Shown piece after piece: positions 26,999-36,601 of a DNA stretch of 64,000 nt (positions within the stretch are counted from its first letter, which is position 1; every line of letters starts with the position of its first letter). The position numbers and the translations under genes were made by a program. Under the pieces are notes generated by a model that was not told where the DNA came from, searched no databases, and worked only from the letters and a program-made list of their open reading frames with translations. Origin of the DNA: Roseibium sediminis (lineage in GTDB: Bacteria > Pseudomonadota > Alphaproteobacteria > Rhizobiales > Stappiaceae); NCBI RefSeq assembly GCF_008711325.1, contig NZ_VXDB01000007.1:164286-228285 (forward strand). Reading direction: 5' to 3'.

Positions 26999-27668
26999 CC
27001 CTCCATTTTCCGCCGTAATTTTTGACTGCGACGGCGTAATGGTGGATTCTGAACGGATCTATCTTGAAGTCGAGATGCACCATCTTGCCGAGATCGGGCT
27101 GCATTTTTCCAGGCATGAGTATCAGCAAACTTTCAACGGTCTGCGCCCGCAGGATTTCATTATTGAAGTGGCCACGGCATATGAAAAACTTGGCAAGGGT
27201 CCCCTTCCGGAAAACTTCGGACCGGATCTGGCAAGCGAAGCTTACGCCCGTATAGAAGCCGACCTTCAAGCCATTGACGGAATACATGCCCTGCTGGACA
27301 GACTACCGGACAGCCCCAAGGCGGTCGCGTCCTCTTCCAGCGCGCCGCGCCTGTTCAGAAAACTGGAGCTGACAAACCTCACTTCCTATTTCGGCGGGCA
27401 CGTCTATTCCGGTGACTTTGTCGAAAACGGCAAACCGGCTCCTGACCTGTTTCTCTATTCTGCTGAAAAACTCGGCGTTGCCCCCGCCGGATGCCTCGTG
27501 ATCGAGGACAGCGTGAACGGTGTTCTCGCCGGTATTGCCGCAGGAATGGACGTCTGGGGCTTTACCGGAGGTGGCCATGCTGACGAGGCCCTTGGCCATC
27601 ACCTGAAGGCTGCCGGAGCCAGCCGCGTGTTTGACAGTCACCACGCCATGGCAGCGGCTTTGGCCTGA
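26985..27668 (+). CDS. HAD-superfamily phosphatase, beta-phosphoglucomutase/GPH-like
   Basis: Hydrolase of about 227 residues. Motif I is FDCDGVMVDSE with the nucleophile and general acid Asp, motif II is ASSSSAPR, and motif III/IV is GKPAPDLFL...CLVIEDSVNGVLA. The alpha-helical cap between motifs I and II is of the type found in phosphoglycolate phosphatase and beta-phosphoglucomutase. ATG 26985 was taken over TTG 26982. Its partner gene for a sugar-phosphate permease suggests a phosphorylated substrate, but this is inference. Confidence 0.88.
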   Translation: MVATNPPFSAVIFDCDGVMVDSERIYLEVEMHHLAEIGLHFSRHEYQQTFNGLRPQDFIIEVATAYEKLGKGPLPENFGPDLASEAYARIEADLQAIDGIHALLDRLPDSPKAVASSSSAPRLFRKLELTNLTSYFGGHVYSGDFVENGKPAPDLFLYSAEKLGVAPAGCLVIEDSVNGVLAGIAAGMDVWGFTGGGHADEALGHHLKAAGASRVFDSHHAMAAALA

Positions 27669-27700
27669 ACCGGTTCGGCGCACAGCAACTAGATCAAACG

Positions 27701-27727
27701 AAAAACGGGGGCTCAAAGCCCCCGTTT
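27701..27727. terminator. Bidirectional terminator between HAD gene and desaturase
   Basis: AACGGGGGCT and AGCCCCCGTT form a perfect 10-bp stem around CAA. A run of A on the left and TTTC on the right serve the two convergent genes. Confidence 0.85.
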
Positions 27728-27752
27728 CAGCAAGTCGTGAAACCAACGCGTA

Positions 27753-28787
27753 TCAGGTAGGCAAAGCCTTCAGATCCGAGAAGGCAATGAGCCGCCGGGC
27801 CTTTGCATCCCATAGACTCAAGCGTACGGTCTTGAGGCTTTCTATGATCGTCATGCGGTTGATTTTCGCCAACTCGCAATGGTCGCGCAGGACTTCCGGC
27901 AGTCGATAGAACGGTATTCGGCTGTAAAGATGATGCACATGGTGGATGCCGATATTCGCCGTCAGCCACTGCAGCACCGGAGGCAGAACGTAGTATGAAC
28001 TGCCATGCAACGCGGCATCATGCAGCTGCCAGTCCTCTTCCTGCTCCCATTGCGTTGTTTCGAACTGGTGCTGGACGTAGAATAGCCACACACCGGCCGT
28101 AGCAGCCAGCAGCGTGGATGGCAGGAAAATCAGCAGGATTGGCATCAGCCCGCCAAAATAGAAAATCGTGCCCAATGCGAGGAAGATGCCCGCATTTGTG
28201 GCCATTGCGCTGATCCAGTAGCGCGCATGCTCGGTCAGGCCCAGCGGCAACCTGTATTCCAGTAGGAACATGTACCCCGGACCAAGGCCAAACAACACGA
28301 TCGGATTGCGATAAAGCCGATAGAGAATTCGGTTCAGCGGCTTGAGCGCGCGATATTCCTCCACAGTGAGGGTATTGATATCTCCCAGCCCGCGCCGCCC
28401 GAGATTTCCGGCTGACCCGTGGTGGATTGCGTGGGCACGCCGCCAGACGTCATAAGGTGTCAGGGTAAGAATACCGATCACCCGGCCAAGCCAATCACTG
28501 ACATTCTTGTTCTTGAAGAACGCACCGTGCCCGCAATCATGCTGGATCGCAAAAAGGCGCAGCAGGAAAGCGCCGTTCACAAGGGAAATGCCGAATGTCA
28601 GCCAATAACTGACACCAAGCGACCACCAGGCCAAAATCCAAAGAGCAAGGAAGGGGCCTATTGTAACGGCCAGTTCAAAGGAACTGCGCCAGGAACTCGG
28701 CTCGCGATAGGCGGCCAGGACTCTCACCCAGTCACGCGCATCGCGTGTCTCTCGCTCGATTTTGGTCGTTTCAGGAAGATTCAGCAT
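27753..28787 (-). CDS. Membrane fatty acid desaturase
   Basis: Integral membrane di-iron enzyme of about 344 residues. The three histidine boxes are HDCGH, HAIHHGSAGN and HHVHHL, with hydrophobic helix pairs between them. It resembles omega-type or head-group-independent desaturases of alphaproteobacteria, so it probably introduces a double bond into membrane lipid acyl chains. ATG 28787 was chosen because the conserved protein begins near LPETTKIERETRD; an upstream GTG at 28835 is possible. The acyl position desaturated cannot be read from the sequence. Confidence 0.88.
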   Translation of the reverse strand: MLNLPETTKIERETRDARDWVRVLAAYREPSSWRSSFELAVTIGPFLALWILAWWSLGVSYWLTFGISLVNGAFLLRLFAIQHDCGHGAFFKNKNVSDWLGRVIGILTLTPYDVWRRAHAIHHGSAGNLGRRGLGDINTLTVEEYRALKPLNRILYRLYRNPIVLFGLGPGYMFLLEYRLPLGLTEHARYWISAMATNAGIFLALGTIFYFGGLMPILLIFLPSTLLAATAGVWLFYVQHQFETTQWEQEEDWQLHDAALHGSSYYVLPPVLQWLTANIGIHHVHHLYSRIPFYRLPEVLRDHCELAKINRMTIIESLKTVRLSLWDAKARRLIAFSDLKALPT

Positions 28788-28980
28788 CTTGATGCACCGC
28801 CATTCATCAGCGGACCTTGCATATAAAATGCTCACGCCGCAGTCTCTAACGCATACCCGTTAGAAATGATTTAGCAAATGCTTCCGGATGCCGCACGTAA
28901 CAAATGTGCTTAATCCGCCGTTTTTCGCGTCGATACAGCAAAATTGATCGCATATAACTTACCAAGCGTAACTATTGACG

Positions 28981-29028
28981 AAAAATTGTGCAGGATCGCC
29001 CGTGACCAGAAATGGGGCACGGGCGATC
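28981..29028 (-). terminator. Rho-independent terminator of the distal amt gene
   Basis: GATCGCCCGTG and CACGGGCGATC form a perfect 11-bp stem with a 13-base loop. Five T follow on the minus strand, starting 8 bases after the stem. It starts seven bases after the amt stop. Confidence 0.85.
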
Positions 29029-29034
29029 GAATGA

Positions 29035-30258
29035 CTATCGGCCGACGAGGTCCTGCTCCGGATGGGAGCCGATCTTGTGGATGGCCAGATCCGCGCCCAT
29101 GTACTCTTCTTCTTCGGAAAGCCGAAGGCCCATCACGCTCTTGAGGACACCGTAGACCACATATCCAACCCCGAACGCGTAGGCTGCACCGATGACAGTG
29201 CCGACGATCTGCGACATGAGCGAAACCCCGCCAAGCCCCCCAAGAGCCTCCAGCCCGAAGATACCGGCAGCAATGCCGCCCCAGGCACCACAAATGCCGT
29301 GAAGCGGCCAGACGCCGAGAACGTCATCGATCTTCAGCTTGTTCTGGCAGATTTCAAAGCCTTTCACAAAGACAGCACCGGCAACGCCCCCGACGATCAG
29401 GCTGCCGATCGGGTGCATCAGGTCCGATCCGGCGCACACGGCAACGAGCCCGGCAAGTGCGCCATTGTGGACGAAGCCCGGATCATTTCGACCGACGATC
29501 AGACTTGTCAAAATGCCGCCCACCATCGCCATGAGCGAATTGATGGCAACAAGACCGGAGGCCGCGTTCAGCGAACCTGCCGTCATGACATTGAAGCCAA
29601 ACCAGCCGACGCACAGCATCCAGGAGCCCATCGCGAGCCACGGCAGGGACGACGGCGGAATGCCGATCGGCTGCCCTTGCTTCGTGTACCGTCCCTTGCG
29701 CGCACCGAGCAGAAGAACAGCCCCCAGCGCAATCCAGCCACCGACGGCGTGGACAACCACAGATCCCGCAAAATCGTGGAAGGCCGCCCCGAACGTCGCC
29801 TCAAGTGCTGCCTGAAAACCGAAATTGCCGTTCCAGATCATTCCTTCAAAGAGCGGATAGGCAATCCCCACCAGAACCACAGTGGCAAGACATTGCGGCA
29901 AGAACTTCATGCGTTCGGCAATCCCGCCGGAAATGATGGCCGGAATGGCCGCTGCAAAGGTCGTCAGGAAGAAGAACTTCACAAGCGTGAGGCCCTGCAA
30001 CTCGAAGCCCTCACCGCCACCGGACAAGGTCGCTGCATTGACGAAGAACGTCGTGCCATAGGCCACCGCATAACCAACGAAGAAATACGCCACAGTAGAA
30101 AGGGCGAAGTCCACGAGGATCTTGACCAGCGCATTGACCTGGTTCTTTTGCCGGACCGTTCCCACCTCCAGAAACGCAAATCCTCCATGCATGGCAAAAA
30201 CCAAAATGGCGCCCATCAGGACAAAAAAGACGTCGCCGCCCACCGAAGCGTCAGACAT
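29035..30258 (-). CDS. Ammonium transporter, second Amt paralogue
   Basis: Amt/Rh-family channel of about 407 residues with 11 predicted helices. The twin pore histidines appear in GSVVVHAVGGW and WPLHGICGAWG. Unlike AmtB at 30623 it has no cleavable leader and begins directly with the first helix (DVFFVLMGAILVFAMHGGFA). The C-terminal tail EEEEYMGADLAIHKIG resembles PII-interacting tails. ATG 30258 follows GGAGAGG. It is a separate transcription unit with its own sigma-54-like promoter and terminator. Confidence 0.92.
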   Translation of the reverse strand: MSDASVGGDVFFVLMGAILVFAMHGGFAFLEVGTVRQKNQVNALVKILVDFALSTVAYFFVGYAVAYGTTFFVNAATLSGGGEGFELQGLTLVKFFFLTTFAAAIPAIISGGIAERMKFLPQCLATVVLVGIAYPLFEGMIWNGNFGFQAALEATFGAAFHDFAGSVVVHAVGGWIALGAVLLLGARKGRYTKQGQPIGIPPSSLPWLAMGSWMLCVGWFGFNVMTAGSLNAASGLVAINSLMAMVGGILTSLIVGRNDPGFVHNGALAGLVAVCAGSDLMHPIGSLIVGGVAGAVFVKGFEICQNKLKIDDVLGVWPLHGICGAWGGIAAGIFGLEALGGLGGVSLMSQIVGTVIGAAYAFGVGYVVYGVLKSVMGLRLSEEEEYMGADLAIHKIGSHPEQDLVGR

Positions 30259-30314
30259 TTGCACCTCTCCCTACGCACTCTGCCCGATTTTCGGGCACCC
30301 GTGGGACGCCACTA

Positions 30315-30330
30315 ATCAAACTGCATGCCA
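30315..30330 (-). promoter_or_regulatory. Sigma-54-like promoter of the second amt gene
   Basis: The minus strand reads TGGCATGCAGTTTGAT, close to the RpoN consensus TGGCAC-N5-TTGCA with correct GG to G spacing. It is 57 bases before the ATG. It implies NtrC-type nitrogen control. Confidence 0.7.
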
Positions 30331-30540
30331 AATCGGCAGAGCATTGTTTGCAAAAGGCTTTTCCGAGAACGACAAAGTGGAGAACATGTAGATGCGAAGA
30401 AAAAGGCGGTTTTTGACGCATTTGCCTGTCAAAACTGCCTATGAAATGATCAGACAGGCCTATTTCCGATAAAAGACTGCCTGACAGCAACCTTCAAACC
30501 AGCAATAGCCTCTATTTTTCAACCACATGGACAAATGCCT

Positions 30541-30568
30541 AAAAAATACCCAGGGCAAGCGCCCTGGG
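30541..30568 (-). terminator. Rho-independent terminator of glnK-amtB
   Basis: CCCAGGGC and GCCCTGGG pair around a four-base loop. TATTTTTT follows on the minus strand. It lies 55 bases after the amtB stop. Confidence 0.88.
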
Positions 30569-30622
30569 CGTGAGGTGCGGTGTCGGCTCCTTGACACCGA
30601 GAGTCTTGGCAAGGATCGCAGC

Positions 30623-31945
30623 TTAGAACCGCTGCGAACCGGTCCCGAATTCCGGGTAAGCCTCGATACCGATTTCGACCTTGTCCAAACCGAGGGCCTC
30701 TTCTTCCTTGGTGACACGGATGCCCATGGTCGCCTTGAGAAGGAACCAGAAGGCCGTGCTGGCTGCCAGGGTGAAGGCACCATAGGCAACGATGCCGGTC
30801 AGCTGGGTGCCATAGGACGCATCCGAGTTGGACAGCGGCACGATGAGGGTTCCCCAGACACCGGCGACAAGGTGGACCGGGATGGCACCGACAACATCAT
30901 CGATCTTGAGTTTGTCGAGAAGCGGCACCACGAAGACGACGATTGCACCACCAACACCACCGATAAGGACAGCCTGGAAGACGCTTGGGGCAAGCGGCTC
31001 TGCCGTAATGGAGACAAGGCCAGCCAATGCGCCATTGAGCGCCATCGTCACGTCGACCTTCTTGTACATGATCTGGGTCAGGACAATGGTCACGACCACA
31101 CCGGCAGCTGCTGCCATGTTGGTGTTCGCAAAGATGCGGGAAATGTCGGACACATCACCGATTGTTCCCATGGCAAGCTGGGAAGCGCCGTTGAAGCCGA
31201 ACCAACCGAGCCAGAGGATGAAGGTTCCGAGCGTCGCGAGCGGCATGGAGGAACCCGGCAGCGGTGTCACCTGACCATTTGCTCCGTACTTTCCGGTCCG
31301 CGCACCGAGAATCAGCGCACCGGAGAGAGCCGCCCAGCCACCGACAGAGTGAACCAGTGTGGATCCGGCAAAGTCAGCAAAGCCCATTTCGGACAACCAG
31401 CCGGCACCCCACTGCCAGGACCCTGCGATCGGATAGATGAAGCCGGTCAGGACCACCGTGAAGATGAGGAACGGCCACAGCTTGATGCGCTCGGCAAGCG
31501 TGCCGGACACGATGGACGCAGTCGTTGCACAGAACACCATCTGGAAGAACCAGTCGGATGCCGTGGAATAGCCGGTATCCAGCGCATTGCCGCCAACCGG
31601 GTCGAAGCTGTAGGGCCCGAAGGAGCCGATAAAGCCACCGTCAACGCCGGTATACATGAGGTTGTAACCGGTGATCCAGAACATCAGGCCTGCGATGGAA
31701 TAGAGCGCAATGTTCTTCAGGCACTGCATGGAAACGTTCTTGGTGCGTACGAGACCGGCCTCCAGCATGGCAAAACCTGCCGCCATCCACATGACCAGAA
31801 AGCCACCGATCAGGAACAACAGGGTGTTGAAGATATACTGGACTTCAGGTGACACGGCGGGCGCAGCATCCTGAGCAAATGCCGGCGTAGCACCGATGAA
31901 GAGAGCGGTGAGCAACGCTGCACCTTTTGAGACACGTGTGTACAT
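30623..31945 (-). CDS. amtB: Ammonium transporter AmtB
   Basis: Channel of 440 residues. A signal-like segment (LLTALFIGATPAFAQ, about 11-25) precedes 11 helices, matching AmtB proteins with a cleaved leader. The pore histidines are in STLVHSVGGW and IPVHLVAGVWG. The C-terminal tail EEEALGLDKVEIGIEAYPEF is the classical GlnK-binding tail. ATG 31945 was chosen at the start of the leader; upstream frame is glnK read in another phase. It lies 19 bases after glnK, forming the conserved glnK-amtB operon. Confidence 0.96.
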   Translation of the reverse strand: MYTRVSKGAALLTALFIGATPAFAQDAAPAVSPEVQYIFNTLLFLIGGFLVMWMAAGFAMLEAGLVRTKNVSMQCLKNIALYSIAGLMFWITGYNLMYTGVDGGFIGSFGPYSFDPVGGNALDTGYSTASDWFFQMVFCATTASIVSGTLAERIKLWPFLIFTVVLTGFIYPIAGSWQWGAGWLSEMGFADFAGSTLVHSVGGWAALSGALILGARTGKYGANGQVTPLPGSSMPLATLGTFILWLGWFGFNGASQLAMGTIGDVSDISRIFANTNMAAAAGVVVTIVLTQIMYKKVDVTMALNGALAGLVSITAEPLAPSVFQAVLIGGVGGAIVVFVVPLLDKLKIDDVVGAIPVHLVAGVWGTLIVPLSNSDASYGTQLTGIVAYGAFTLAASTAFWFLLKATMGIRVTKEEEALGLDKVEIGIEAYPEFGTGSQRF

Positions 31946-31964
31946 GAGGGTAGTTCCCGCTTTT

Positions 31965-32540
<576 letters not shown>

Positions 32541-32589
32541 TCACAAATTATATGATGATTACTTTTTAATCATGACACTTGGTTCCGGA

Positions 32590-33141
32590 TCAGGCGGAAA
32601 AACCGCCATTTTCCATATAGTCCCTCTCCGCTTGCGTGGACTCCCGGCCAAGCACCTTGTTTCGATGCGGAAAGCGCCCAAACCGCCGGATCACATCCAT
32701 GTGGATCAAGGCATAAAGATAGGCCTCCTGATTTCCCAGCACCCGGAACAGATCAACCGAAGTCTCTTGCGCATCCATATCTTCCGCGTGCTCAAACGGC
32801 AGATAGAAAAACGAGCGCACGTCCTTTGGAAAAGCCTTGTCATAACCTTTGGCAACGGCTTGCCGGGCAAGCTCCAGAGCCTTTGCATCACTTTCAAAGG
32901 CCCTTGGCGAGGCGCGGAACACATTTCGGGAGAATTGATCGAGGACGATGATCAGCGCCAGCATGCCAACTGGTGTCTCCGCCCAGTGGTCAAGCTCCCC
33001 CTCCTGACCCGCTTCGATCAGATGCACAAAGCGCGTCTTGCACTCGTGATCAAACTTGTCGTTCTTGGCAAACCACTTGGATGGCCCCGCATCCCACCAG
33101 AACTCGAGAACATCAACCGCAGAAGAAAGTGAATGAGCCAT
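32590..33141 (-). CDS. DUF924 family protein
   Basis: Protein of 183 residues with TPR-like helices, of the DUF924 family. Recognisable segments are VLEFWWDAGPSKWFAKNDKFD at the N terminus (in part), LIIVLDQFSRNVFR, FFYLPFEHAED and RFGRFPHRNKVLGRES. Function is unknown; no catalytic motif is assigned. ATG 33141 was chosen because the family starts just before VLxFW. It is a monocistronic unit with its own terminator, divergent from the TusA-like gene. Confidence 0.88.
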   Translation of the reverse strand: MAHSLSSAVDVLEFWWDAGPSKWFAKNDKFDHECKTRFVHLIEAGQEGELDHWAETPVGMLALIIVLDQFSRNVFRASPRAFESDAKALELARQAVAKGYDKAFPKDVRSFFYLPFEHAEDMDAQETSVDLFRVLGNQEAYLYALIHMDVIRRFGRFPHRNKVLGRESTQAERDYMENGGFSA

Positions 33142-33236
33142 ATCCGGACCTTGACCTATTGGAGGGAACAATCAAATGTCCCAATGAGGTAAGGACTTCT
33201 TTGGCCAACATCAATTGCAACAGGGGCAAAACCGCC

Positions 33237-33470
33237 GTGAGCGAACCCACTTCTCTCGACTTGAAGGGCCTCAAATGCCCGCTCCCGGTTCTGAAGACCA
33301 GAAAGGCTCTGGCCAGCCTGAAGCCCGGAGACCGGTTAATGGTCCTGACCACAGACCCGATGGCAGCCATCGACATTCCGCATTTCTGCAACGAAGCTGG
33401 CCACACCCTCGAAGACAAGCAAACAGACGGCGAGAGCGGCAGCTTCCTTATTCGCAAGGGCACGGATTAA
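33237..33470 (+). CDS. TusA-like sulfurtransferase
   Basis: Protein of 77 residues of the TusA/SirA/YedF family. The active-site Cys and cis-Pro are in LKGLKCPLPVLKTRKAL, followed by the typical DPMAAIDIPHFCNEAGH. Family members relay persulfide sulfur for tRNA thiolation or cofactor synthesis. The specific role here cannot be assigned. Start is GTG 33237 with AGGGG about 11 bases upstream. It converges on the pterin dehydratase gene with six bases between the stops. Confidence 0.9.
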   Translation: MSEPTSLDLKGLKCPLPVLKTRKALASLKPGDRLMVLTTDPMAAIDIPHFCNEAGHTLEDKQTDGESGSFLIRKGTD

Positions 33471-33475
33471 AGTGC

Positions 33476-33778
33476 CTAACCGGCCCTGGTCTGAGCCTCG
33501 ATCTCGCTCATGCGTGCAGCAAGTCTGAAATCAAGCTCGCTCAGACCGCCCACGTCATGCGTGGTCAGGGCCACATCCACCATGCGATAGACATTGGTCC
33601 ATTCCGGGTGATGGTTCAGTGCTTCGGCAACCTCCGCAACACGGCTCATGAAGGCAAAGGCTTGAACGAAGTCGGCAAAAACAAATCGCCGGACAAGCGC
33701 ATCGCGGTTGTCAGCGAGTGCCCAGCCCGGAAGTTCTTCGAGACGGGCTGCGGCTTCCTGCCTCATCAATTGGTCCAT
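33476..33778 (-). CDS. Pterin-4-alpha-carbinolamine dehydratase
   Basis: Protein of 100 residues of the PCD/DCoH family, which dehydrates 4a-hydroxytetrahydropterin to regenerate the pterin cofactor. The signature [13 protein letters not shown] carries the conserved His-His-Pro, with a later His in [16 protein letters not shown] 33778 is preceded by AGGAGG. No aromatic amino acid hydroxylase gene is adjacent, as is common for this family in bacteria, where some copies have moonlighting roles. Confidence 0.93.
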   Translation of the reverse strand: MDQLMRQEAAARLEELPGWALADNRDALVRRFVFADFVQAFAFMSRVAEVAEALNHHPEWTNVYRMVDVALTTHDVGGLSELDFRLAARMSEIEAQTRAG

Positions 33779-33887
33779 GATCCTTGCCTCCTGCCTCTGC
33801 AATTCCATTATTATAGGGTATCGCTGTTATTCTGACCTAGGGGAAACGGTCTATTCAAGCGGCTGGATTGGGAAGGGGATCGGATCC

Positions 33888-34337
33888 GTGCCCTCAGTAT
33901 TATTCGTCTGCCTTGGCAACATCTGCCGCTCACCCTTGGCGGAGGGCATTTTTCGCCATGTGGTCCAGGCTGCCGGAAGAGAGGCGGACTTTGTCATCGA
34001 GTCTGCAGGGACCGGCGGCTGGCATCAGGGAGACCCTCCCGATCCGCGGTCGATCGACATTGCACGCAAGCATGGAATAGACATTTCCGCCCAGCGAGCG
34101 CGTCAGATCCGTGCCTCAGACTTTGACACGTTTGACCTGATGGTCGCCATGGACGCAGACAACCTGCGCACCTTGCGGGGACAAAAACCGTCCGACGCAA
34201 AGGCCAAATTGCGGATGCTGCTGGAATCCCCGCAGAGAAACGTGCCCGACCCCTATTATGGTGGCCCCGACGGTTTTGAGCTTGTGTACCAGCTCGTCCT
34301 GGAAGGCTGCACGGACCTTCTGCGACACTATCCCTGA
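33888..34337 (+). CDS. Low molecular weight protein-tyrosine phosphatase
   Basis: Phosphatase of 149 residues. The P-loop CLGNICRSP (residues about 8-16) contains the nucleophile Cys and the phosphate-binding Arg. The general acid Asp is in VPDPYYGG near the C terminus. Start is GTG 33888 after GGAAGGGGA; the longer open frame upstream is spurious. Members regulate tyrosine-phosphorylated proteins, often in polysaccharide export, but no cognate kinase is adjacent. Confidence 0.93.
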   Translation: MPSVLFVCLGNICRSPLAEGIFRHVVQAAGREADFVIESAGTGGWHQGDPPDPRSIDIARKHGIDISAQRARQIRASDFDTFDLMVAMDADNLRTLRGQKPSDAKAKLRMLLESPQRNVPDPYYGGPDGFELVYQLVLEGCTDLLRHYP

Positions 34338-34349
34338 CCCGTTCGAACC

Positions 34350-35198
34350 TTATCCGTCCGATCCACGAGCCGAGGCAAATTTGCGTCGACCGGCACGCCA
34401 CAGACGACCAGCCCAGTCATGCAGCTTTTCGCCCATGCGTGTCATGGCGGTGTCCATACCCTTGTCAGTCGGGTGGAAAGGCGCCTTGTAAAGCAACCAG
34501 TTAACACTCAGCATCAGCAAGAGCGTCACACCCCAGGACAAGAGCGTATCTGACAGGAAGTGCCCGCCGAAGGCGACCCGGTTGACCGACAGGATCAGGC
34601 AAAGCGGCAGGGTAAAGGCCAGCACGGCCAAGCGCCATGCAACAGGCACAATGAGGGCAATTCCAACCAGCCAGATCGCAGCCGATGCCTCACCGGAAAC
34701 AAACGAGCAGTTACTGTCGCAATAATCGGTCGGTATCCAGACCAGCTGATGCGGCAGGTCACCGCCAAATTCCTCCACAGAACGAGGCCGTGGCCGTCCC
34801 CAATTGTCCTTCAGGATCGAGTTCACCAGAACGCCCGGCCCAAGGATCAGCGTGGTCACGAGAAATGTGGGTATGCGCAGCGGCAGGATGGCTGGCCGAC
34901 TTGGCAAGAGGAGCTTGAGCAGCAGTACGCCCACTGCACCAATTGCCACCCACTTCACCAGATAGGGACCAAGGTGGCGCACCTTTTGAAGGAAGGCGTT
35001 CTGCTCGGCGACAAATCCCGCACCATCGACATAGAAAAGTCCGCTGCCCCAAAGGTCAACTTTCGGGAAAACCAGAAAGAAGGCCGAGACGACGGCAATG
35101 TAGATGCAAAGGGCAAGAAACGGATGCGCGCGCGCTGCTTTCCAGAGAACGCTGAATGTTCCGCGCAACTTGCCGGTTGGGTTGGATGTATCTGCCAT
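34350..35198 (-). CDS. PAP2-family membrane phosphatase, LpxE-like
   Basis: Membrane phosphatase of 282 residues with about six helices. Motif 1 is KDNWGRPRPRS and motif 3 is RVAFGGHFLSD, which holds the catalytic His. Motif 2 reads CSFVSGEAS, with Glu where the general-acid His of PSGH normally sits. This variant occurs in a subset related to lipid A or undecaprenyl phosphatases. It probably removes a phosphate from a lipid on the periplasmic side; the substrate is uncertain. Confidence 0.85.
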   Translation of the reverse strand: MADTSNPTGKLRGTFSVLWKAARAHPFLALCIYIAVVSAFFLVFPKVDLWGSGLFYVDGAGFVAEQNAFLQKVRHLGPYLVKWVAIGAVGVLLLKLLLPSRPAILPLRIPTFLVTTLILGPGVLVNSILKDNWGRPRPRSVEEFGGDLPHQLVWIPTDYCDSNCSFVSGEASAAIWLVGIALIVPVAWRLAVLAFTLPLCLILSVNRVAFGGHFLSDTLLSWGVTLLLMLSVNWLLYKAPFHPTDKGMDTAMTRMGEKLHDWAGRLWRAGRRKFASARGSDG

Positions 35199-35247
35199 GG
35201 GCGCTGTTTAGCGCAAAGGATCAACCGATGCCATGCGAAACAATGCC

Positions 35248-36402
35248 CTATACGACAAGGTCATTGGCTCCCGACAAGGCATCAGCCAACACCCGGTAGA
35301 AGCTCGCTGGGGAGATTGGCTTGGAAACAAGTTGACGGATGCCGTCAGCCCTAAGGCTTGCAAGGTCATTTGTCTCAACTGCAGCCGTTACGGCAATGAT
35401 GGGCGCAAGGCTATCGCCAAACTCCGCCACCCAGGCGCGGGCGCATTCCTGACCGCTCATTCCCGGCATGTTCAGATCAAGAAGGATCAGATCAAACCGC
35501 TCCCTTGAAAGCGCTTCACGGGCCTCCGCACCACTGGCCACATCAACACATTCAGCCCCAAAGGATTCCAGCAACGCCAGAAGCAGGCGCCGATTGGTGG
35601 AGTTATCATCAACGACCAGAATTCGTGCATCAAGCGGCCCCTCCGGCGCGGGTCGCTCAGGCTGGAAATCCTCGTCCATCGGGTCTTCGTCAATCTCAAG
35701 ATCACGACGCGCAGGCAAGGTGATGACAAAACGGCTGCCGCGTTCCTTGCCGGGAAACACCTGTAATTCGCCGCCAAGTTCCTTCAGCAACTCCGATGCG
35801 CCCCATAGGCCCAGCCCGGTACCGGGCGTATCGTCCTGCCCGGCGCTGCCACGGACAAAGGGACGAAAGAGGCGCTCGGCTTCCCCTGCCTCAAGTCCGG
35901 GGCCGGAATCCTCGACAGAAATCTGCAAGAGTGTGTGGCTGACATTCGAGCCACTGACACAGGGAGATGCCCGCAGAACAATCCTGCCGCTTTCAGTATA
36001 TTTGATTGCATTGTGCAGAAGAGCGGCGACCGCACGTGTCAGGTTACCGGACCGGTCCACACTCCAGCCAACACAGGCCGGATCAAGATCCACTGCCAGC
36101 TCGAGACCCTTCTGCTCGGCGGAAACGCGAAAAAGATCCGTCTGATCCTTGAGAATACGCAACACCTCCACGCGAGTTGCTGCGGCCTCATGACTCGCCT
36201 TCGAAGCCGCATTCACCAGCTCGGTGGTCATAACGGAAAGACTGTCAATGGAACTCACGAGCACGCGCAGATAATCCCGCTGGTCGTCAGAAAGTGTCCC
36301 AATACCGATCAGATCCGCCGTCAGGCGCATGGCAGACAGCGGTGTGCGCAAGTCATGCGCAAGCAGGGCAAGTTTTTGATCGATATCCCTGAGATCAGAC
36401 AT
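35248..36402 (-). CDS. Soluble hybrid histidine kinase with receiver domain
   Basis: Protein of about 384 residues without membrane helices or a sensor domain. It begins directly with the phosphoacceptor helix LALLAHDLRTPLS (His near 17). The ATPase domain has N-box HNAIKYTESG, G1 VEDSGPGLE and G2 GTGLGLWG. The receiver domain starts near residue 262 (ARILVVDDNSTNRRLL), with phosphorylated Asp in ILLDLNMPGMSG. It probably takes part in a phosphorelay fed by an external sensor. ATG 36402 was preferred over the frame start at 36411. Confidence 0.9.
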   Translation of the reverse strand: MSDLRDIDQKLALLAHDLRTPLSAMRLTADLIGIGTLSDDQRDYLRVLVSSIDSLSVMTTELVNAASKASHEAAATRVEVLRILKDQTDLFRVSAEQKGLELAVDLDPACVGWSVDRSGNLTRAVAALLHNAIKYTESGRIVLRASPCVSGSNVSHTLLQISVEDSGPGLEAGEAERLFRPFVRGSAGQDDTPGTGLGLWGASELLKELGGELQVFPGKERGSRFVITLPARRDLEIDEDPMDEDFQPERPAPEGPLDARILVVDDNSTNRRLLLALLESFGAECVDVASGAEAREALSRERFDLILLDLNMPGMSGQECARAWVAEFGDSLAPIIAVTAAVETNDLASLRADGIRQLVSKPISPASFYRVLADALSGANDLVV

Positions 36403-36601
36403 GAGGCGCAAGCATCCGTTCCAAGATGCCGGTCAAAGGCCCGCCAAAAGACAACGCTTTTGGCCTCCCTTCTGCCAGCAAGGTCAAACCGGTTGAGTTC
36501 ATCTCCTCATACCGTAACGAAAAAAACAATTCTGCTAAGGTGATTTGGGCGCTAACTTCTCCTAATTCCACGCATTTCGCCCCCTCCAGCCAACCGGTCC
36601 C

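Noticed and set aside
29062..31852. Long plus-strand frames opposite both amt genes
   Set aside because: Antisense of conserved transporters, no similarity to known proteins.
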